This document shows, piece by piece, positions 1-8,479 of a DNA stretch of 64,000 nucleotides. The DNA comes from Herbinix hemicellulosilytica. Its GTDB lineage: Bacteria > Bacillota > Clostridia > Lachnospirales > Lachnospiraceae. The position numbers and the translations under genes are program-made. The stretch is taken from assembly GCF_002904165.1 (NCBI RefSeq), contig NZ_CVTD020000010.1, forward strand, positions 1 through 64,000. Direction: 5' to 3'. The notes under the pieces were generated by a model. The model saw nothing but the letters and a program-made list of their open reading frames with translations. It was not told the DNA's origin and did not search any database. Numbering within the stretch: the first letter of the stretch is position 1; each line of letters starts with the position of its first letter.

Positions 1-315
1 GTATTGAGTAAGACGAGTGGTTCGTTGCTGATATCTAGCTAAAAAGGGATATTTTTCATAAAAACGTTTTCCACACTTACAACGATACCGCCTTTTTTTA
101 AGAATTAGATAGCAGTCTTTGAACTGTAAAGGTAAATCTTTAATTTTTTGATAACGGTAATCATGTATCTGTTTAGTTTGTTGATGACAACAAGGGCCAA
201 TCTGTGTTGTGGCTTTTGTTTCAATATAAATTTTTAAATAATTATCTGCGTGGTTGATTTTTTTTACAAAAATACCTTCCAAATTTAATAAAGATGTGAT
301 ATGCTTATTAAGCAT
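1..315 (-). CDS. ISL3-family transposase, N-terminal part (runs off left edge)
   Basis: The minus strand is open from an ATG at 315 to the window edge (105 codons), preceded by AGGAGG at 325-330. The product has the N-terminal zinc-finger layout of ISL3 transposases: a Cys-Cys-His cluster (PCCHQQTK, about residue 42), a basic YRYQKIKDLPLQ stretch, then RRYRCKCGKRF and a typical ARYQQRTTRLTQ helix. In this family the region binds the terminal inverted repeats before the DDE domain, which lies outside the window. Family assignment is fairly sure. Whether the full gene is intact cannot be seen. Confidence 0.8.
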   Translation of the reverse strand, partial: MLNKHITSLLNLEGIFVKKINHADNYLKIYIETKATTQIGPCCHQQTKQIHDYRYQKIKDLPLQFKDCYLILKKRRYRCKCGKRFYEKYPFLARYQQRTTRLTQY

Positions 316-435
316 ATTTATTTACCTCCTGGTGGTCTACTTATTGACTGGCACTGGGAGGTTTTTTTATTATAAACTAAAATGCTGGGGTTGTGAACTA
401 AATGATTCACTTACCCCAACATTTATTATAGAACC
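1..435 (-). mobile_element. ISL3-family insertion sequence, one end
   Basis: The stretch upstream of the transposase start ends at GGTTCTATAATAAATG (minus strand, about 420-435), which resembles the GG(C/T)TCTT...-type ISL3 terminal repeat. A segment of this end (about 348-412) recurs at 17885-17967 in the same orientation. The outer boundary at 435 is inferred, because the other end and any target duplication are outside the window. Confidence 0.55.
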
Positions 436-445
436 TATTTTTATT

Positions 446-525
446 GATTGGGGAAACATATCAACTGCCATGAAAATAATAGGGTTGAGTTGACAGCTTA
501 GATTTTTTGTAGGGGTTGAGGAGAT
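446..525 (+). repeat. Dispersed repeat copy D1 (GGTTGAGTTGACAG family)
   Basis: This copy has GGGAAACATATCAACTG followed by AGGGTTGAGTTGACAG and then GGGGTTGAGGAGA. The same ordered blocks are found at 42913-43026 and, partly, at 43670-43740. It lies between the ISL3 end and the gene at 622. Function is unknown; it resembles a decayed element end. Confidence 0.6.
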
Positions 526-621
526 GGAATAGATGTGATAAAGTGAATAAATAGACTAATCATAATATCATATTATTGACACAATGTTAAATAGGCTTAT
601 TTTATAAAGGGGAATAAATAA

Positions 622-1272
622 ATGATAAATATTACTAATATAAAAGGTATTTCAAATAGTTATCCAGAAGAAATTGAAGGAACAAATGAATGGTATTCAT
701 GCAGAGAAGGAACAGTTGAATATTGTGACTTATATGAAGCGCAAGAGATATTTAATAACGATGGATTTTTTAAAGGAATGAATTATCACTTAATCCATTA
801 TCCTGATGGGGAAGTACATTCACCATTTCAAATCCAAGGGAATGTATATGTTGAAAAACCTATATGGAATAATGGGATATTTAATTTTTTAGTTGTTGAT
901 TTTCATGAAAAGCTAATTAAAATTAAAAAATATATCCCAGAAAAACAAAAATTAGAAGTTATTACTGAATTGTCTTTATCAGAAGTTGAAGACTGCTATA
1001 ACTTAAAGCTTGAAACAACGCCACTTACTCTTGGAAGAAGTGGAAATGATGGCTTCTATGAAATTGTTTGGCCAGAAAAAAAGAAAATTGCAATTGGAAA
1101 AACAGAGACAGTATTATTTCGGGATGGGGATAGGTTGTATCTATCTGAATGGTATGAAGATCCCGAATATCATGAAAATGTAATAGTAAGAAACATTCAA
1201 ACAGGAGAAATAATAGAAAAAAGCGAAGGCTATTTACGTAGACTACCTAATAACGTGTACTGGAAAATCTAA
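622..1272 (+). CDS. Hypothetical protein, 216 aa
   Basis: The ATG at 622 follows AAAGGGG at a normal distance, so expression is plausible. No signal peptide or membrane segment is visible. The protein is acidic and aromatic-rich, with repeated Trp/Tyr/Glu patches (EGTNEWYSCREG near the start, LSEWYEDPEYHENV near residue 175) and a predicted beta-rich look. I do not recognise a family. It sits between mobile-element remnants, so it may be cargo of a former element. The ending RLPNNVYWKI is well formed, so the frame appears complete. Confidence 0.6.
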   Translation: MINITNIKGISNSYPEEIEGTNEWYSCREGTVEYCDLYEAQEIFNNDGFFKGMNYHLIHYPDGEVHSPFQIQGNVYVEKPIWNNGIFNFLVVDFHEKLIKIKKYIPEKQKLEVITELSLSEVEDCYNLKLETTPLTLGRSGNDGFYEIVWPEKKKIAIGKTETVLFRDGDRLYLSEWYEDPEYHENVIVRNIQTGEIIEKSEGYLRRLPNNVYWKI

Positions 1273-1337
1273 ATACAAATTAAATATTTTAAATATCGTT
1301 TATTTAGCAAAAAAGTGATATTGAGGAAGTGTGTCTT

Positions 1338-1676
1338 ATGCCGTATAACCCCAAAATACATTTCATACCACCATTACCTCCAAAACGAGAAAAAAGAGTA
1401 GGCATATACTGTAGAGTTAGCAGTAATAGTGCTGAACAATTGAAAAGTTTAACAGCTCAAGTATCTGCTCTTACTAGATTAACAGCTGCTATACCACAAT
1501 GGTTACTTTCTGATATCTATATAGATATTGCTTCAAGTAAAACAGGATCTTCTCGTAAAGAGTTTGCTCGTATGCTTGAAGATTGTCAATCTAATAATCT
1601 AGACATTATACTTACTAAGAGCATAAGCAGATTTGGCAGGGATACAGTTGATACACTTGAAGCCTTCCAAAAATAA
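1338..1676 (+). pseudogene. Truncated serine recombinase (resolvase catalytic domain only)
   Basis: The 112-residue product has the serine-recombinase N-terminal core: GIYCRVSSNS with the catalytic Ser, a D-x-A-S-S-K-T-G segment (IDIASSKTGSSRKEF) and the helix with ILTKSISRFGRD. It stops about 20 residues after that helix. The recombinase domain, zinc ribbon and coiled coil of the normally 500-550 aa large serine recombinases are absent. ATG 1338 is preferred over GTG 1329 because GAGG at 1323-1326 is too close to the latter. It is almost certainly a remnant and not a working resolvase. Confidence 0.8.
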
Positions 1677-2034
1677 ATGACGAAGTAAAAGATAGGCTTA
1701 TGAAAGTTGGTTTTGAAATAGAAAATTGCTCATAGTATATGCAACACTAAAGGGGCAAATTGGAAATTCGGTATTATTTGTACGAGAAACTCTACTGGTT
1801 GGAAAAGCATTACGTGAAATATGTAAAATGCGCACCTTTACCCTTATCGGGTTGTCAGGTTGTGCATAATATTAACAAGGGTTGTAATACAGTGGAGTCA
1901 GTGATATATATATAAGATTGTTCCTGCGAAAGGATTAAAACCACACATTTTATTTTAATAATCAGAATTTATCAAGTAATAAGAGTTGCTATGAATAGTA
2001 AATTGCAGGATTAAAAAAACATTGACATGAGAAG
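1677..2034. other. Non-coding remnant DNA
   Basis: No convincing gene is present. A 48-codon open stretch (about 1719-1865, ending LIGLSGCA) lacks a start signal and looks like a fragment of an unidentified gene. A run of TATATATATA lies near 1905. Confidence 0.5.
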
Positions 2035-2056
2035 AACACCCAAATGGGTGTTTTTT
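2035..2056 (+). terminator. Rho-independent terminator
   Basis: The stem AACACCC/GGGTGTT has a 4-nt AAAT loop followed by a run of six T. It separates the remnant DNA on the left from the IS21 genes. Confidence 0.75.
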
Positions 2057-2166
2057 GTTTTTATAATTAAGTCTGGTTTATAGACCCCTGATAATGAGGT
2101 GATGCCTATGCTTGTACCGCTATAGATGTTCGGCCTTAATAACAAAACCAAAGGAGGAAATCAATA

Positions 2167-3639
2167 ATGATTGGAATCGAGCAATACCGAAAAATCCAGG
2201 AGTACAAAGCACTTGGACTTGCTCAGACAAGAACCGCAAAAGCACTGGGGATAACCTATTCTTCTGTCATCAAATACTGGAATATGAGCGAAGAAGATTA
2301 TGTAAGGGAAGCTGAAAAGGAAAGGTACCACATGGATAACTATCGTCAGTACATACTGGAACATTTGAAAATTTGTCCACAAATGAGGGATACAAACATC
2401 TATCTCAAATTGGTGGAGGCCTTCCCTGATCTACAAGTTAAACGAGCTACATTCTACCGCTATATGAAAGCCTTAAGGGAACAGCACGGGTATCCGCATG
2501 CCAGTAAACGTAAAACCTCACCCCGTGAAATTTCTCCACCGGGATATGAAGCGCAGGCGGATTTTGGTCAATACAAACTTAAGGATATGTACGGGCGAAT
2601 TGTACGAATATATTTCTTTTGCATGGTTCTGAGTTATAGCAGAATGAAATTGGTTTATCTTTCACCGGATCCCTTTACAACCAAAACAGCCATTAAAGCT
2701 CATAACTATGCATTCCAATATTTTGGAGGAAGTACACAGACTATTCTTTATGACCTTGACCGTGTCTATGTAGTCAGTGAAAATCTGGGGAATATCATAT
2801 TCGTACCCGCCTTTGAAGAATATGTTAAGCGTATAGGTTACAGTGTTTCGCTATGTAGACCAAGAGATCCTCAAAGTAAAGGCAAGGTTGAAGAGGTGAT
2901 TGGATACATAAAGCAAAGTTTTCTTGAGGGCAGGATATACACCGGAATTGATTGCCTTAACAGTGCTGCCCTTGCATGGTTGGATAGGGAAGGCAACGGG
3001 CGAATACATACTGTGACCAGAAAAGTGCCGCGTGAAATGTTCATGGAAGAGCAAAAATACCTGTTCCATGTCAAACCTTATTCCGAAGTATCAAGCACTG
3101 TGGCCTCCTTTGATAAGGATGGAGTGGTAAGTTATAAAGGCAACCGTTATCTGATTAATACAGGTATGATGGATGTTCATAAACGCATTCGCATTGAAGA
3201 TGATGTTGAAATGCTTTTGTTCTATGATGCTGAAACAAATGATTTATTGGCTAAATATCCAGTCACAGAAGATACCGGGCAGTTGTTCAAACCAGAAGAA
3301 AATTACAGCAGAGACAGGGTTTCTTTAACCATCATAAAACAATATTTTGCAGAATACGAAATAGCTCAGGAATTCATTCGTCGGATGGAGCAGCAACAGC
3401 CGAAATATTTTAATACACATTGCATTCGATTATACCGGATGACAAGGTTTTATACAATTGGACAATTGCTTGATGGAATAGAATACTGCATTGATACTGA
3501 ACGCTGCAGTGCCTATGAGCTTTTGGCTTATCTCATGTATCAGTACGGAGAGCATATAGCTAAGAAGTTTTTGCCGAATCAGCAGTATTTTAACCATTTG
3601 GCGAGGAGTAAAGAAATAAGGAGGGAAATCGATGGCTGA
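2167..3639 (+). CDS. istA: IS21-family transposase IstA
   Basis: This 490-residue product is close to the usual IstA length. It begins with a helix-turn-helix (YKALGLAQTRTAKALGITYSSVIKYW written in parts: residues 13-38), followed by a second DNA-binding segment. The rve/DDE integrase core starts with AQADFGQYKL (first Asp, about residue 130), then ILYDLDRVYV (second Asp) and a Glu in GKVEEVIGYIKQSF. The C-terminal part is beta-rich. AAAGGAGGAAAT precedes the ATG. IstA catalyses strand transfer and works with IstB, whose gene overlaps its end by 8 bases. No frameshift is seen, so the element could be active. Confidence 0.92.
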   Translation: MIGIEQYRKIQEYKALGLAQTRTAKALGITYSSVIKYWNMSEEDYVREAEKERYHMDNYRQYILEHLKICPQMRDTNIYLKLVEAFPDLQVKRATFYRYMKALREQHGYPHASKRKTSPREISPPGYEAQADFGQYKLKDMYGRIVRIYFFCMVLSYSRMKLVYLSPDPFTTKTAIKAHNYAFQYFGGSTQTILYDLDRVYVVSENLGNIIFVPAFEEYVKRIGYSVSLCRPRDPQSKGKVEEVIGYIKQSFLEGRIYTGIDCLNSAALAWLDREGNGRIHTVTRKVPREMFMEEQKYLFHVKPYSEVSSTVASFDKDGVVSYKGNRYLINTGMMDVHKRIRIEDDVEMLLFYDAETNDLLAKYPVTEDTGQLFKPEENYSRDRVSLTIIKQYFAEYEIAQEFIRRMEQQQPKYFNTHCIRLYRMTRFYTIGQLLDGIEYCIDTERCSAYELLAYLMYQYGEHIAKKFLPNQQYFNHLARSKEIRREIDG

Positions 3640-4318
3640 TATAACAGAAATCCGTGAATTAGCTCAAAAACTTAATCTTTGGAATATCGCAAGGGGATAT
3701 ATTGATTTGAACGATGAGAAACTATCAAACCTTGACTATCTTAAGATGGTGTTAGAAAAAGAATTGGAGATTAGGGCCAGACAAAAACACACCAAGCTGA
3801 GGAAGGCAAGTAAGCTTCCAAACAAAGCATTTGACGCATCGAATTCAAACAAGGGCTTAAAATGGCAGATTAAACAGTTATCCAACCTGACATGGCTTAA
3901 GGAAGAGCAAAACTTAATCCTGCTGGGAAAATGCGGGACGGGTAAGACCGGTCTTGCAGCGCAACTTGGAGAAACTGCAATCAGCAATGGACATAAAACC
4001 TATTATGCGCCTTTTGATAATTTTATCGCAGTGGCAGAAAAGAAAGCCACAAATCCAAAAGCAGAAGCGATCTTTTCTTATATGCAGGAATGTGACTTAA
4101 TTATTATTGATGATGTCTTTTATGTGGAACCAACCAGGGCAGAACTGCAGGTTTTCTACCGGGCAGTTACCTTTCTTAATGAAACCAGAAGCATTATTTT
4201 TATAACCAATCGTGAACTGTCAGCATGGATAGATGCAGCTGAGGATAAGCATCTTTGCCAGACTTTATTGGACAGAATGACGGTCAATTGTCAAATTGTT
4301 CGTTTGACTGACAAGTAA
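3632..4318 (+). CDS. istB: IS21-family transposition ATPase IstB
   Basis: The product is 228 residues, near the usual IstB/DnaC-like length. It has Walker A LLGKCGTGKTGLAAQ (about residue 95), Walker B LIIIDDVFYVEPTRAE and a sensor-1 like IIFITNRELSAW. IstB is an AAA+ ATPase that loads on target DNA and licenses IstA for insertion. The overlap with istA (start 8 bases before the istA stop, with AAGGAGG inside istA) indicates translational coupling. The DD-rich Walker B and complete C-terminus suggest an intact gene. Confidence 0.92.
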   Translation: MADITEIRELAQKLNLWNIARGYIDLNDEKLSNLDYLKMVLEKELEIRARQKHTKLRKASKLPNKAFDASNSNKGLKWQIKQLSNLTWLKEEQNLILLGKCGTGKTGLAAQLGETAISNGHKTYYAPFDNFIAVAEKKATNPKAEAIFSYMQECDLIIIDDVFYVEPTRAELQVFYRAVTFLNETRSIIFITNRELSAWIDAAEDKHLCQTLLDRMTVNCQIVRLTDK

Positions 4319-4429
4319 ATAAAAACACTCACTTCTTTTTTAATAGGGGCAAATACCTCGTTTGAAAACAATGCCGAAAAACGGCTTAAAATAGATGCAA
4401 AAAATCTCACGAAATTCAAAGAACTGCTT

Positions 4430-4536
4430 AACTTTTGAGATTTTCTGCAGTTTATAGGGTAGGGGGTCTAAATCTCTACCGCTTTTTACCCCGGAAACGG
4501 GCGGGGGGTCACGCGCGAAAAATCGCAGTTTCAAAC
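4430..4536 (+). other. Fragment resembling DNA upstream of phage terminase genes
   Basis: A locally GC-rich block carries GGGGGTCTAAATCTCTACC, then CCCCGGAAACGGGCGGGG and TCACGCGCGAAAAATCGCAG. From memory, similar wording occurs just before terminase genes in clostridial siphophages and prophages. No terminase follows. The block differs in composition from its AT-rich surroundings, which supports a phage scrap. This is recall and not a search result. Confidence 0.4.
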
Positions 4537-4539
4537 GTG

Positions 4540-4584
4540 CCGCCAGTTGAGGAGGAAACCTTCTTAATTGGCGGTGTTTATTTT
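4540..4584 (+). terminator. Long hairpin terminator
   Basis: CCGCCAGTTGAGGAGG pairs with CCTTCTTAATTGGCGG over about 16 positions with a 3-4 nt loop and some G-U pairs. It is followed by TGTTTATTTTAT. It closes the phage-like scrap before the Nudix module. Confidence 0.55.
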
Positions 4585-4773
4585 ATATAATTGTATAAAC
4601 AAATATATAGACAAATAATTTTTTGTATTATATAATTGTAGCAATATGGTTAATTATGGAATATATTCAGGTAAGTGCAAGGAGTGAGTGCTACCTAACA
4701 TGTTTGGCAGGTTTACCATATTAAATTGTAGGATAAATATAGCGACTTTGAAGAGATATAAGAGGTGTAAGCT

Positions 4774-5169
4774 ATGAATAGAATTAGAGTCGCAGCAGGA
4801 GTTATTACAGATAATGATAAAGTTTTAATTACTAGACGTGCGCCAAAAGAAAATTTCGCTGGAGGCTGGGAGTTTCCAGGTGGGAAGATTGAAGCTAATG
4901 AAACTCCTGAAGATTGCCTTATTAGAGAACTTAAAGAGGAGCTTAATATAGATGTTTCTATTGATAAATTTTGTACTGAGGTAACTCACGATTACGGTAA
5001 TATAAACATTAATTTAATTGCCTATTATTGTACAATAACTGACGGGACAATTCAGATATCTGTTCATGATAAGTATAAATGGGTTAGAATAATTGATTTA
5101 CTAAAATTTGAACTATTGCCAGCAGATATACTGATTGCAAAAAAGGTAATGGAGGATTATTATGAGTAG
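4774..5169 (+). CDS. Nudix (MutT-like) NTP pyrophosphohydrolase
   Basis: The protein is 131 residues, typical of small MutT-type enzymes. The Nudix box is clear: GGKIEANETPEDCLIRELKE followed by ELNI (residues about 36-59), with the REL-x-EE core intact and Asn in place of the last Gly. WEFPGGK precedes it, and a late KYKWVRI fits the substrate-side strand. The family hydrolyses (often oxidised) nucleoside triphosphates such as 8-oxo-dGTP, releasing PPi. The next gene starts 8 bases before its stop, so the two are probably co-translated. Together with the downstream SRA-HNH and DNA-glycosylase genes it suggests a role in clearing or sensing abnormal nucleotides. True substrate is unknown. Confidence 0.85.
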   Translation: MNRIRVAAGVITDNDKVLITRRAPKENFAGGWEFPGGKIEANETPEDCLIRELKEELNIDVSIDKFCTEVTHDYGNININLIAYYCTITDGTIQISVHDKYKWVRIIDLLKFELLPADILIAKKVMEDYYE

Positions 5170-5992
5170 TTTTTGCAAATTTAAAATTGGACAAGTTGTA
5201 ACCCATTCAGATATTATAGCTGAATTTAAGTGCGGAAATATGGGGGGAATGCGCCGGTCAAAAGCAACCAATTCCCTAGTTATAATATCTGATCATACAA
5301 AAGGCCTGTATGAAGATAAATGGTTTGGAGATGTTTTGCATTATACGGGTATGGGTAAAAATGGGGACCAAGATTTGAATTTTATGCAAAATAAAACACT
5401 AGCAGAATCTGATAGAAATGGTGTAGAAGTTCATCTGTTCGAAGTACTGGTACCTACAGAATACATATATCGTGGCCTTGTATCTTTGGCAGGTAAGCCT
5501 TATCAGGAAATACAAAAAGGTGAAGATGGGGTTCCAAGAAAAGTATGGATGTTCCCTTTGAAGTTACAAACCGGTTCACAGGCTATTCCCGAAGAATCCT
5601 TTATTAAATACATTAAGGAAAAAGAAAAGGTAGCTGAAAAATTAACACTGAATGAGTTAAAAGAACGTGCAGAGCAAAATGAAAGTGATAAAGTAAGTAG
5701 TCGTAAAGTTACAAGCAATGTTTTTATTAGAGATGCATTTGTAGCAGAATATGCTAAACGAAGAGCCAATGGTGTATGTCAACTATGTGGGCAAAAGGCT
5801 CCCTTCAATAATAAAGAAGGCATTCCTTATTTGGAGTGCCATCATATAGAGTGGCTTTCAGAGGGAGGAAGCGATACTATTGAAAACACTGTTGCACTAT
5901 GTCCAAATTGTCATAGGAAAATGCATATTTTAAACTTATCTTCTGACAAAGAAAAATTAAAAATTCAAGCAAAAATCAGGTTATCCAAATAA
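5162..5992 (+). CDS. SRA-like/HNH modification-dependent endonuclease
   Basis: The 276-residue protein has an N-terminal YDG/SRA-like region (residues about 5-150) with GDVLHYTGMGKNGDQDLNFM and NGVEVHLFEVLVP. A charged linker follows, then a C-terminal HNH domain: CQLCGQKAPF, CHHIEWLSEGGSDTIENTVALC shown in parts (His-His, then Asn) and CPNCHRKMH. Two CxxC pairs would hold structural zinc. This order matches type IV McrA-like enzymes such as ScoMcrA that cut DNA bearing modified cytosine. Recognition of a specific modification cannot be read from sequence. It overlaps the Nudix gene by 8 bases and precedes the HARE-HTH gene by 38 bases, so it likely forms one operon with both. Confidence 0.82.
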   Translation: MSSFCKFKIGQVVTHSDIIAEFKCGNMGGMRRSKATNSLVIISDHTKGLYEDKWFGDVLHYTGMGKNGDQDLNFMQNKTLAESDRNGVEVHLFEVLVPTEYIYRGLVSLAGKPYQEIQKGEDGVPRKVWMFPLKLQTGSQAIPEESFIKYIKEKEKVAEKLTLNELKERAEQNESDKVSSRKVTSNVFIRDAFVAEYAKRRANGVCQLCGQKAPFNNKEGIPYLECHHIEWLSEGGSDTIENTVALCPNCHRKMHILNLSSDKEKLKIQAKIRLSK

Positions 5993-6030
5993 AGCATAGG
6001 TATACAGAGCATGTTATGAGGTGGTTAATC

Positions 6031-6432
6031 GTGGATATTAAAATAGATAGTTTAATTCCTTATGATTCATTGAAAACAAATATAGAACATGTATTTTCTA
6101 TCGTTGATAAAAACGGGAAAGTCGTTCTGCTTAAAGATAATAAGCCAGCTTATATAGTCTTAAAATATGATGAAAACAATTTAACTGATACAGGAATTGG
6201 CATGCAAGAAATGCCTAACTATACACTTCATGAAGCTATGAGAATTGTCTTGTCAGAGGCAGAAAACAAGACGATGCATGCAGCTGAACTTTCCGATGAA
6301 ATATATAGGCGCAGGCTGTATTTAAAAAAGGATGGCAGTAAGGCGGAATATACACAGATAAGGGCAAGGTGCGGGCATTACCCGGATATGTTTGAAGCAT
6401 TGCCGGGAAACCGTATCAAATTAAAAGATTAA
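6031..6432 (+). CDS. HARE-HTH-like (winged-helix) protein with Phd-like N-terminus
   Basis: The GTG at 6031 is preferred because GAGGTGG at 6018-6024 is 6-7 bases upstream; an ATG at 6016 overlaps that ribosome site. The N-terminal half (residues 1-55) has the VFSIVDKNGKVVLLKDNKPAYIV pattern (given as positions 20-42) seen in Phd/YefM-like antitoxins. The C-terminal half (TLHEAMRIVLSEAENKTMHA, then EIYRRRLYLKKDG) matches the HARE-HTH winged helix found with restriction and base-modification enzymes. It probably binds DNA, recruiting or restraining its neighbours. It follows the SRA-HNH gene and precedes the glycosylase by 44 bases. Confidence 0.65.
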   Translation: MDIKIDSLIPYDSLKTNIEHVFSIVDKNGKVVLLKDNKPAYIVLKYDENNLTDTGIGMQEMPNYTLHEAMRIVLSEAENKTMHAAELSDEIYRRRLYLKKDGSKAEYTQIRARCGHYPDMFEALPGNRIKLKD

Positions 6433-6476
6433 AGTATAGCGCTAAGCATGAGGAGAAGCTATGGAAAGGTGATAAT

Positions 6477-7211
6477 ATGGCGGAACATTTGCTTGTAACA
6501 ATAGGAAAAGCACGATTTAGTGATTCACAAAGACATCTTATTCCTTTTGTTAATGACATAGAACATGATAAATTTCTTAACGATATTGAAAACACGCCAC
6601 ATGCTTTTGTTTTAGCCTGCTTGATGGATAGGCAGATTAAAGCGGAGCGGGCGTGGTCAATTCCCTTTAGAATAAAGGAGATTCTAGGAAGTTTTAATAT
6701 TGATGATTTAGCTAGTATTTCGCTGGAAGAGTACAAGAATATTTTTAATAGGAATATATTGCATAGATTTAACGAGATAATGGCAGAAGTGTTTTATTCT
6801 GCAGTTCAGGATATTAAAGTAAAGTATAATGGGGATGCTTCGCGAATATGGAGCAACAACCCTAGTAGCGCAAAAGTGGTTTATGAATTCTTGCAGTTTA
6901 AAGGAAGCGGCAAAAAAATTGCCACAATGGCGGCTAATATTCTTGCCAGACAATTTAAGATCCCGTTTTCTGATTATTACTCAATTGACATATCACCAGA
7001 TGTGCATATTCTAAGAGTAATGCGACGGACAGGTTTGGTTGACAATAACGCTGATTTAGATTCAATTATCTATAAGGCAAGAGAGTTAAATCCTGAGTTT
7101 CCTGGGATTATAGATTTTTCATGCTGGGAGATCGGACGAACCTGGTGCAGGCCGAGTAATCCTAATTGCAACGAATGTATTATTAATTCTGAATGCAAGA
7201 AGAGGGTTTAA
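6477..7211 (+). CDS. HhH-GPD base-excision DNA glycosylase with FeS loop
   Basis: The 244-residue protein has the endonuclease III/MutY-like layout. A helix-hairpin-helix segment FKGSGKKIATMAANIL lies near residues 140-157. A catalytic-loop Asp sits in IDISPDVHILRVMRRTGL, and the C-terminal four-Cys cluster has spacing C-x6-C-x2-C-x5-C (CRPSNPNCNECIINSEC). The usual Lys of bifunctional lyases is not obvious. Such enzymes cut the N-glycosidic bond of damaged or modified bases. Its N-terminal 100 residues look divergent from housekeeping Nth, which fits a specialised role next to a modification-dependent nuclease. The ATG follows AAAGGTG. Confidence 0.78.
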   Translation: MAEHLLVTIGKARFSDSQRHLIPFVNDIEHDKFLNDIENTPHAFVLACLMDRQIKAERAWSIPFRIKEILGSFNIDDLASISLEEYKNIFNRNILHRFNEIMAEVFYSAVQDIKVKYNGDASRIWSNNPSSAKVVYEFLQFKGSGKKIATMAANILARQFKIPFSDYYSIDISPDVHILRVMRRTGLVDNNADLDSIIYKARELNPEFPGIIDFSCWEIGRTWCRPSNPNCNECIINSECKKRV

Positions 7212-7267
7212 ACAATTTTTACATAATAAGATATATTTTGCGGCAGTTTGCCTTGGAGGTGATATAG

Positions 7268-7810
7268 TTGAAACGTATAAGTGTTCTACTTGTAATAGGA
7301 CTGGTAATTATAATCCTTGCTGGCTGTGGAGGGGTAGAAACACGAGAAAAAATATTTCCGGATGGTAGGAAACTTATAATTGATGCTTCTGGAAAAATCA
7401 TATCTGATAGTAATCCTGAACCACTTGAAGGGTATACCTATGACGAACAGACAGGACGATATGTTAATGAAACTACCGGCATTTGGTATATCGTTGAAAA
7501 TGGGCAAAAGGTAATACCGCCCGAAGAATACTTTGATCCTGATGAAGTAGGCATACCCAGCGGTATAAATATTTCAAACCGTCCCGACGATGTATGGGAA
7601 CTTAAAGAGGTACGTGAGGTAACCATTCAATCAGGAGATACGCTGGTTGATATTATCAACCCGTACTTTATGAATGAACATTACAGAATGAATTATGAAT
7701 GGTATGCTAAACAGGTTCTGGAACTTAACAACATTACCGACCCTAACTTTATAAAAGCGGGAGAAACTTTAAAGATACCGATTTATATTGACAAAGGTGC
7801 AAAAGCATGA
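7268..7810 (+). CDS. Lipoprotein with C-terminal LysM-like domain
   Basis: A TTG start at 7268 is chosen because GGAGGTGATA lies 4-5 bases upstream. The N-terminus is a clear lipoprotein signal (KRISVLLVIGLVIIILAGC, Cys about 20). The middle is short and charged. The last 60 residues look like a LysM fold: VTIQSGDTLVDIINPY, then NNITDPNFIKAGETLKIPIY. LysM domains bind peptidoglycan or chitin-type glycans, so this is probably a cell-envelope anchored protein of unknown role. It is 56 bases after the glycosylase gene but seems functionally separate. Confidence 0.75.
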   Translation: MKRISVLLVIGLVIIILAGCGGVETREKIFPDGRKLIIDASGKIISDSNPEPLEGYTYDEQTGRYVNETTGIWYIVENGQKVIPPEEYFDPDEVGIPSGINISNRPDDVWELKEVREVTIQSGDTLVDIINPYFMNEHYRMNYEWYAKQVLELNNITDPNFIKAGETLKIPIYIDKGAKA

Positions 7811-7907
7811 AACAGTTAAAAAACGTGTTGCTGTTCTCTGCCTGGTTTCTATAAAAGACCGGAACAGGGTATTTTTATTATTGTTAAGCTGAAAGGGATG
7901 ATAAAGA

Positions 7908-8381
7908 TTGGTTCAAATACAATCATTGATGCGGTCTGTAATAAACTTTTATAGTTTTAACAACAGAAATGCTCCCGTAGTAATCAAAAGAGTAAAAGAA
8001 CACGACAGTGAAAGAATGTGCATGGACAGACTAGAAAGAGCAATTTTTGACTCATGTGATGAAGACTGCAAGGCAACTCCATCAAGATATGCAATATGGG
8101 GAGAAGACATCCGTAGCCTTAGTATTTCTGCAAAAGAAGCAATGAAAAACGGGAACATCGAACAAGCAGAAAAATCAATGAATCAAGTTATTAATAGTAT
8201 GGGCGCATTTATAGACGCTCAATTGATACTCAGCAATTTGCCTGGAAACATCAGCTTTGTAAAATCAAAAGATATTATTAAATCCTATATAACCAGCTTA
8301 CTAGAAAACAACGAAGCATCAGATCCTGAAACGGACTATTTAATTGACAGTATGAAAGAGATAATGAACAGCATTGAATAA
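7908..8381 (+). CDS. Hypothetical protein, 157 aa
   Basis: The start is TTG at 7908, with AAAGGGATGA upstream. The protein is mostly helical, with a conserved-looking block EDIRSLSISAKEAMKNGNIE and a C-terminal acidic tail. No Cys-rich, membrane or catalytic motif is recognised. It is 6 bases from the open frame that becomes the next gene, so the two are likely co-expressed. No function is assigned. Confidence 0.55.
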   Translation: MVQIQSLMRSVINFYSFNNRNAPVVIKRVKEHDSERMCMDRLERAIFDSCDEDCKATPSRYAIWGEDIRSLSISAKEAMKNGNIEQAEKSMNQVINSMGAFIDAQLILSNLPGNISFVKSKDIIKSYITSLLENNEASDPETDYLIDSMKEIMNSIE

Positions 8382-8479
8382 AGGGATTGATTAATAAAAG
8401 AGCTATTCATCAAGCAGCCATAAGTCGGGAATTTAATTCCTTATTAGATAAAGTCAGTGCTATTTTAGGAGGTGAGCAA

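Larger units (their letters stand above)
2100..4330 (+). mobile_element. IS21-family insertion sequence (ends not resolved)
   Basis: The istA-istB pair defines the element. I could not find convincing long terminal inverted repeats: GAGGTGATGCC near 2096 and its weak partner around 4344-4360 are only a partial match. The boundaries given are therefore approximate. Confidence 0.6.

Noticed and set aside
254-493. Open frame of 79 codons on the plus strand
   Set aside because: It lies opposite the ISL3 transposase and runs through the IS end and repeat D1; no ribosome site.
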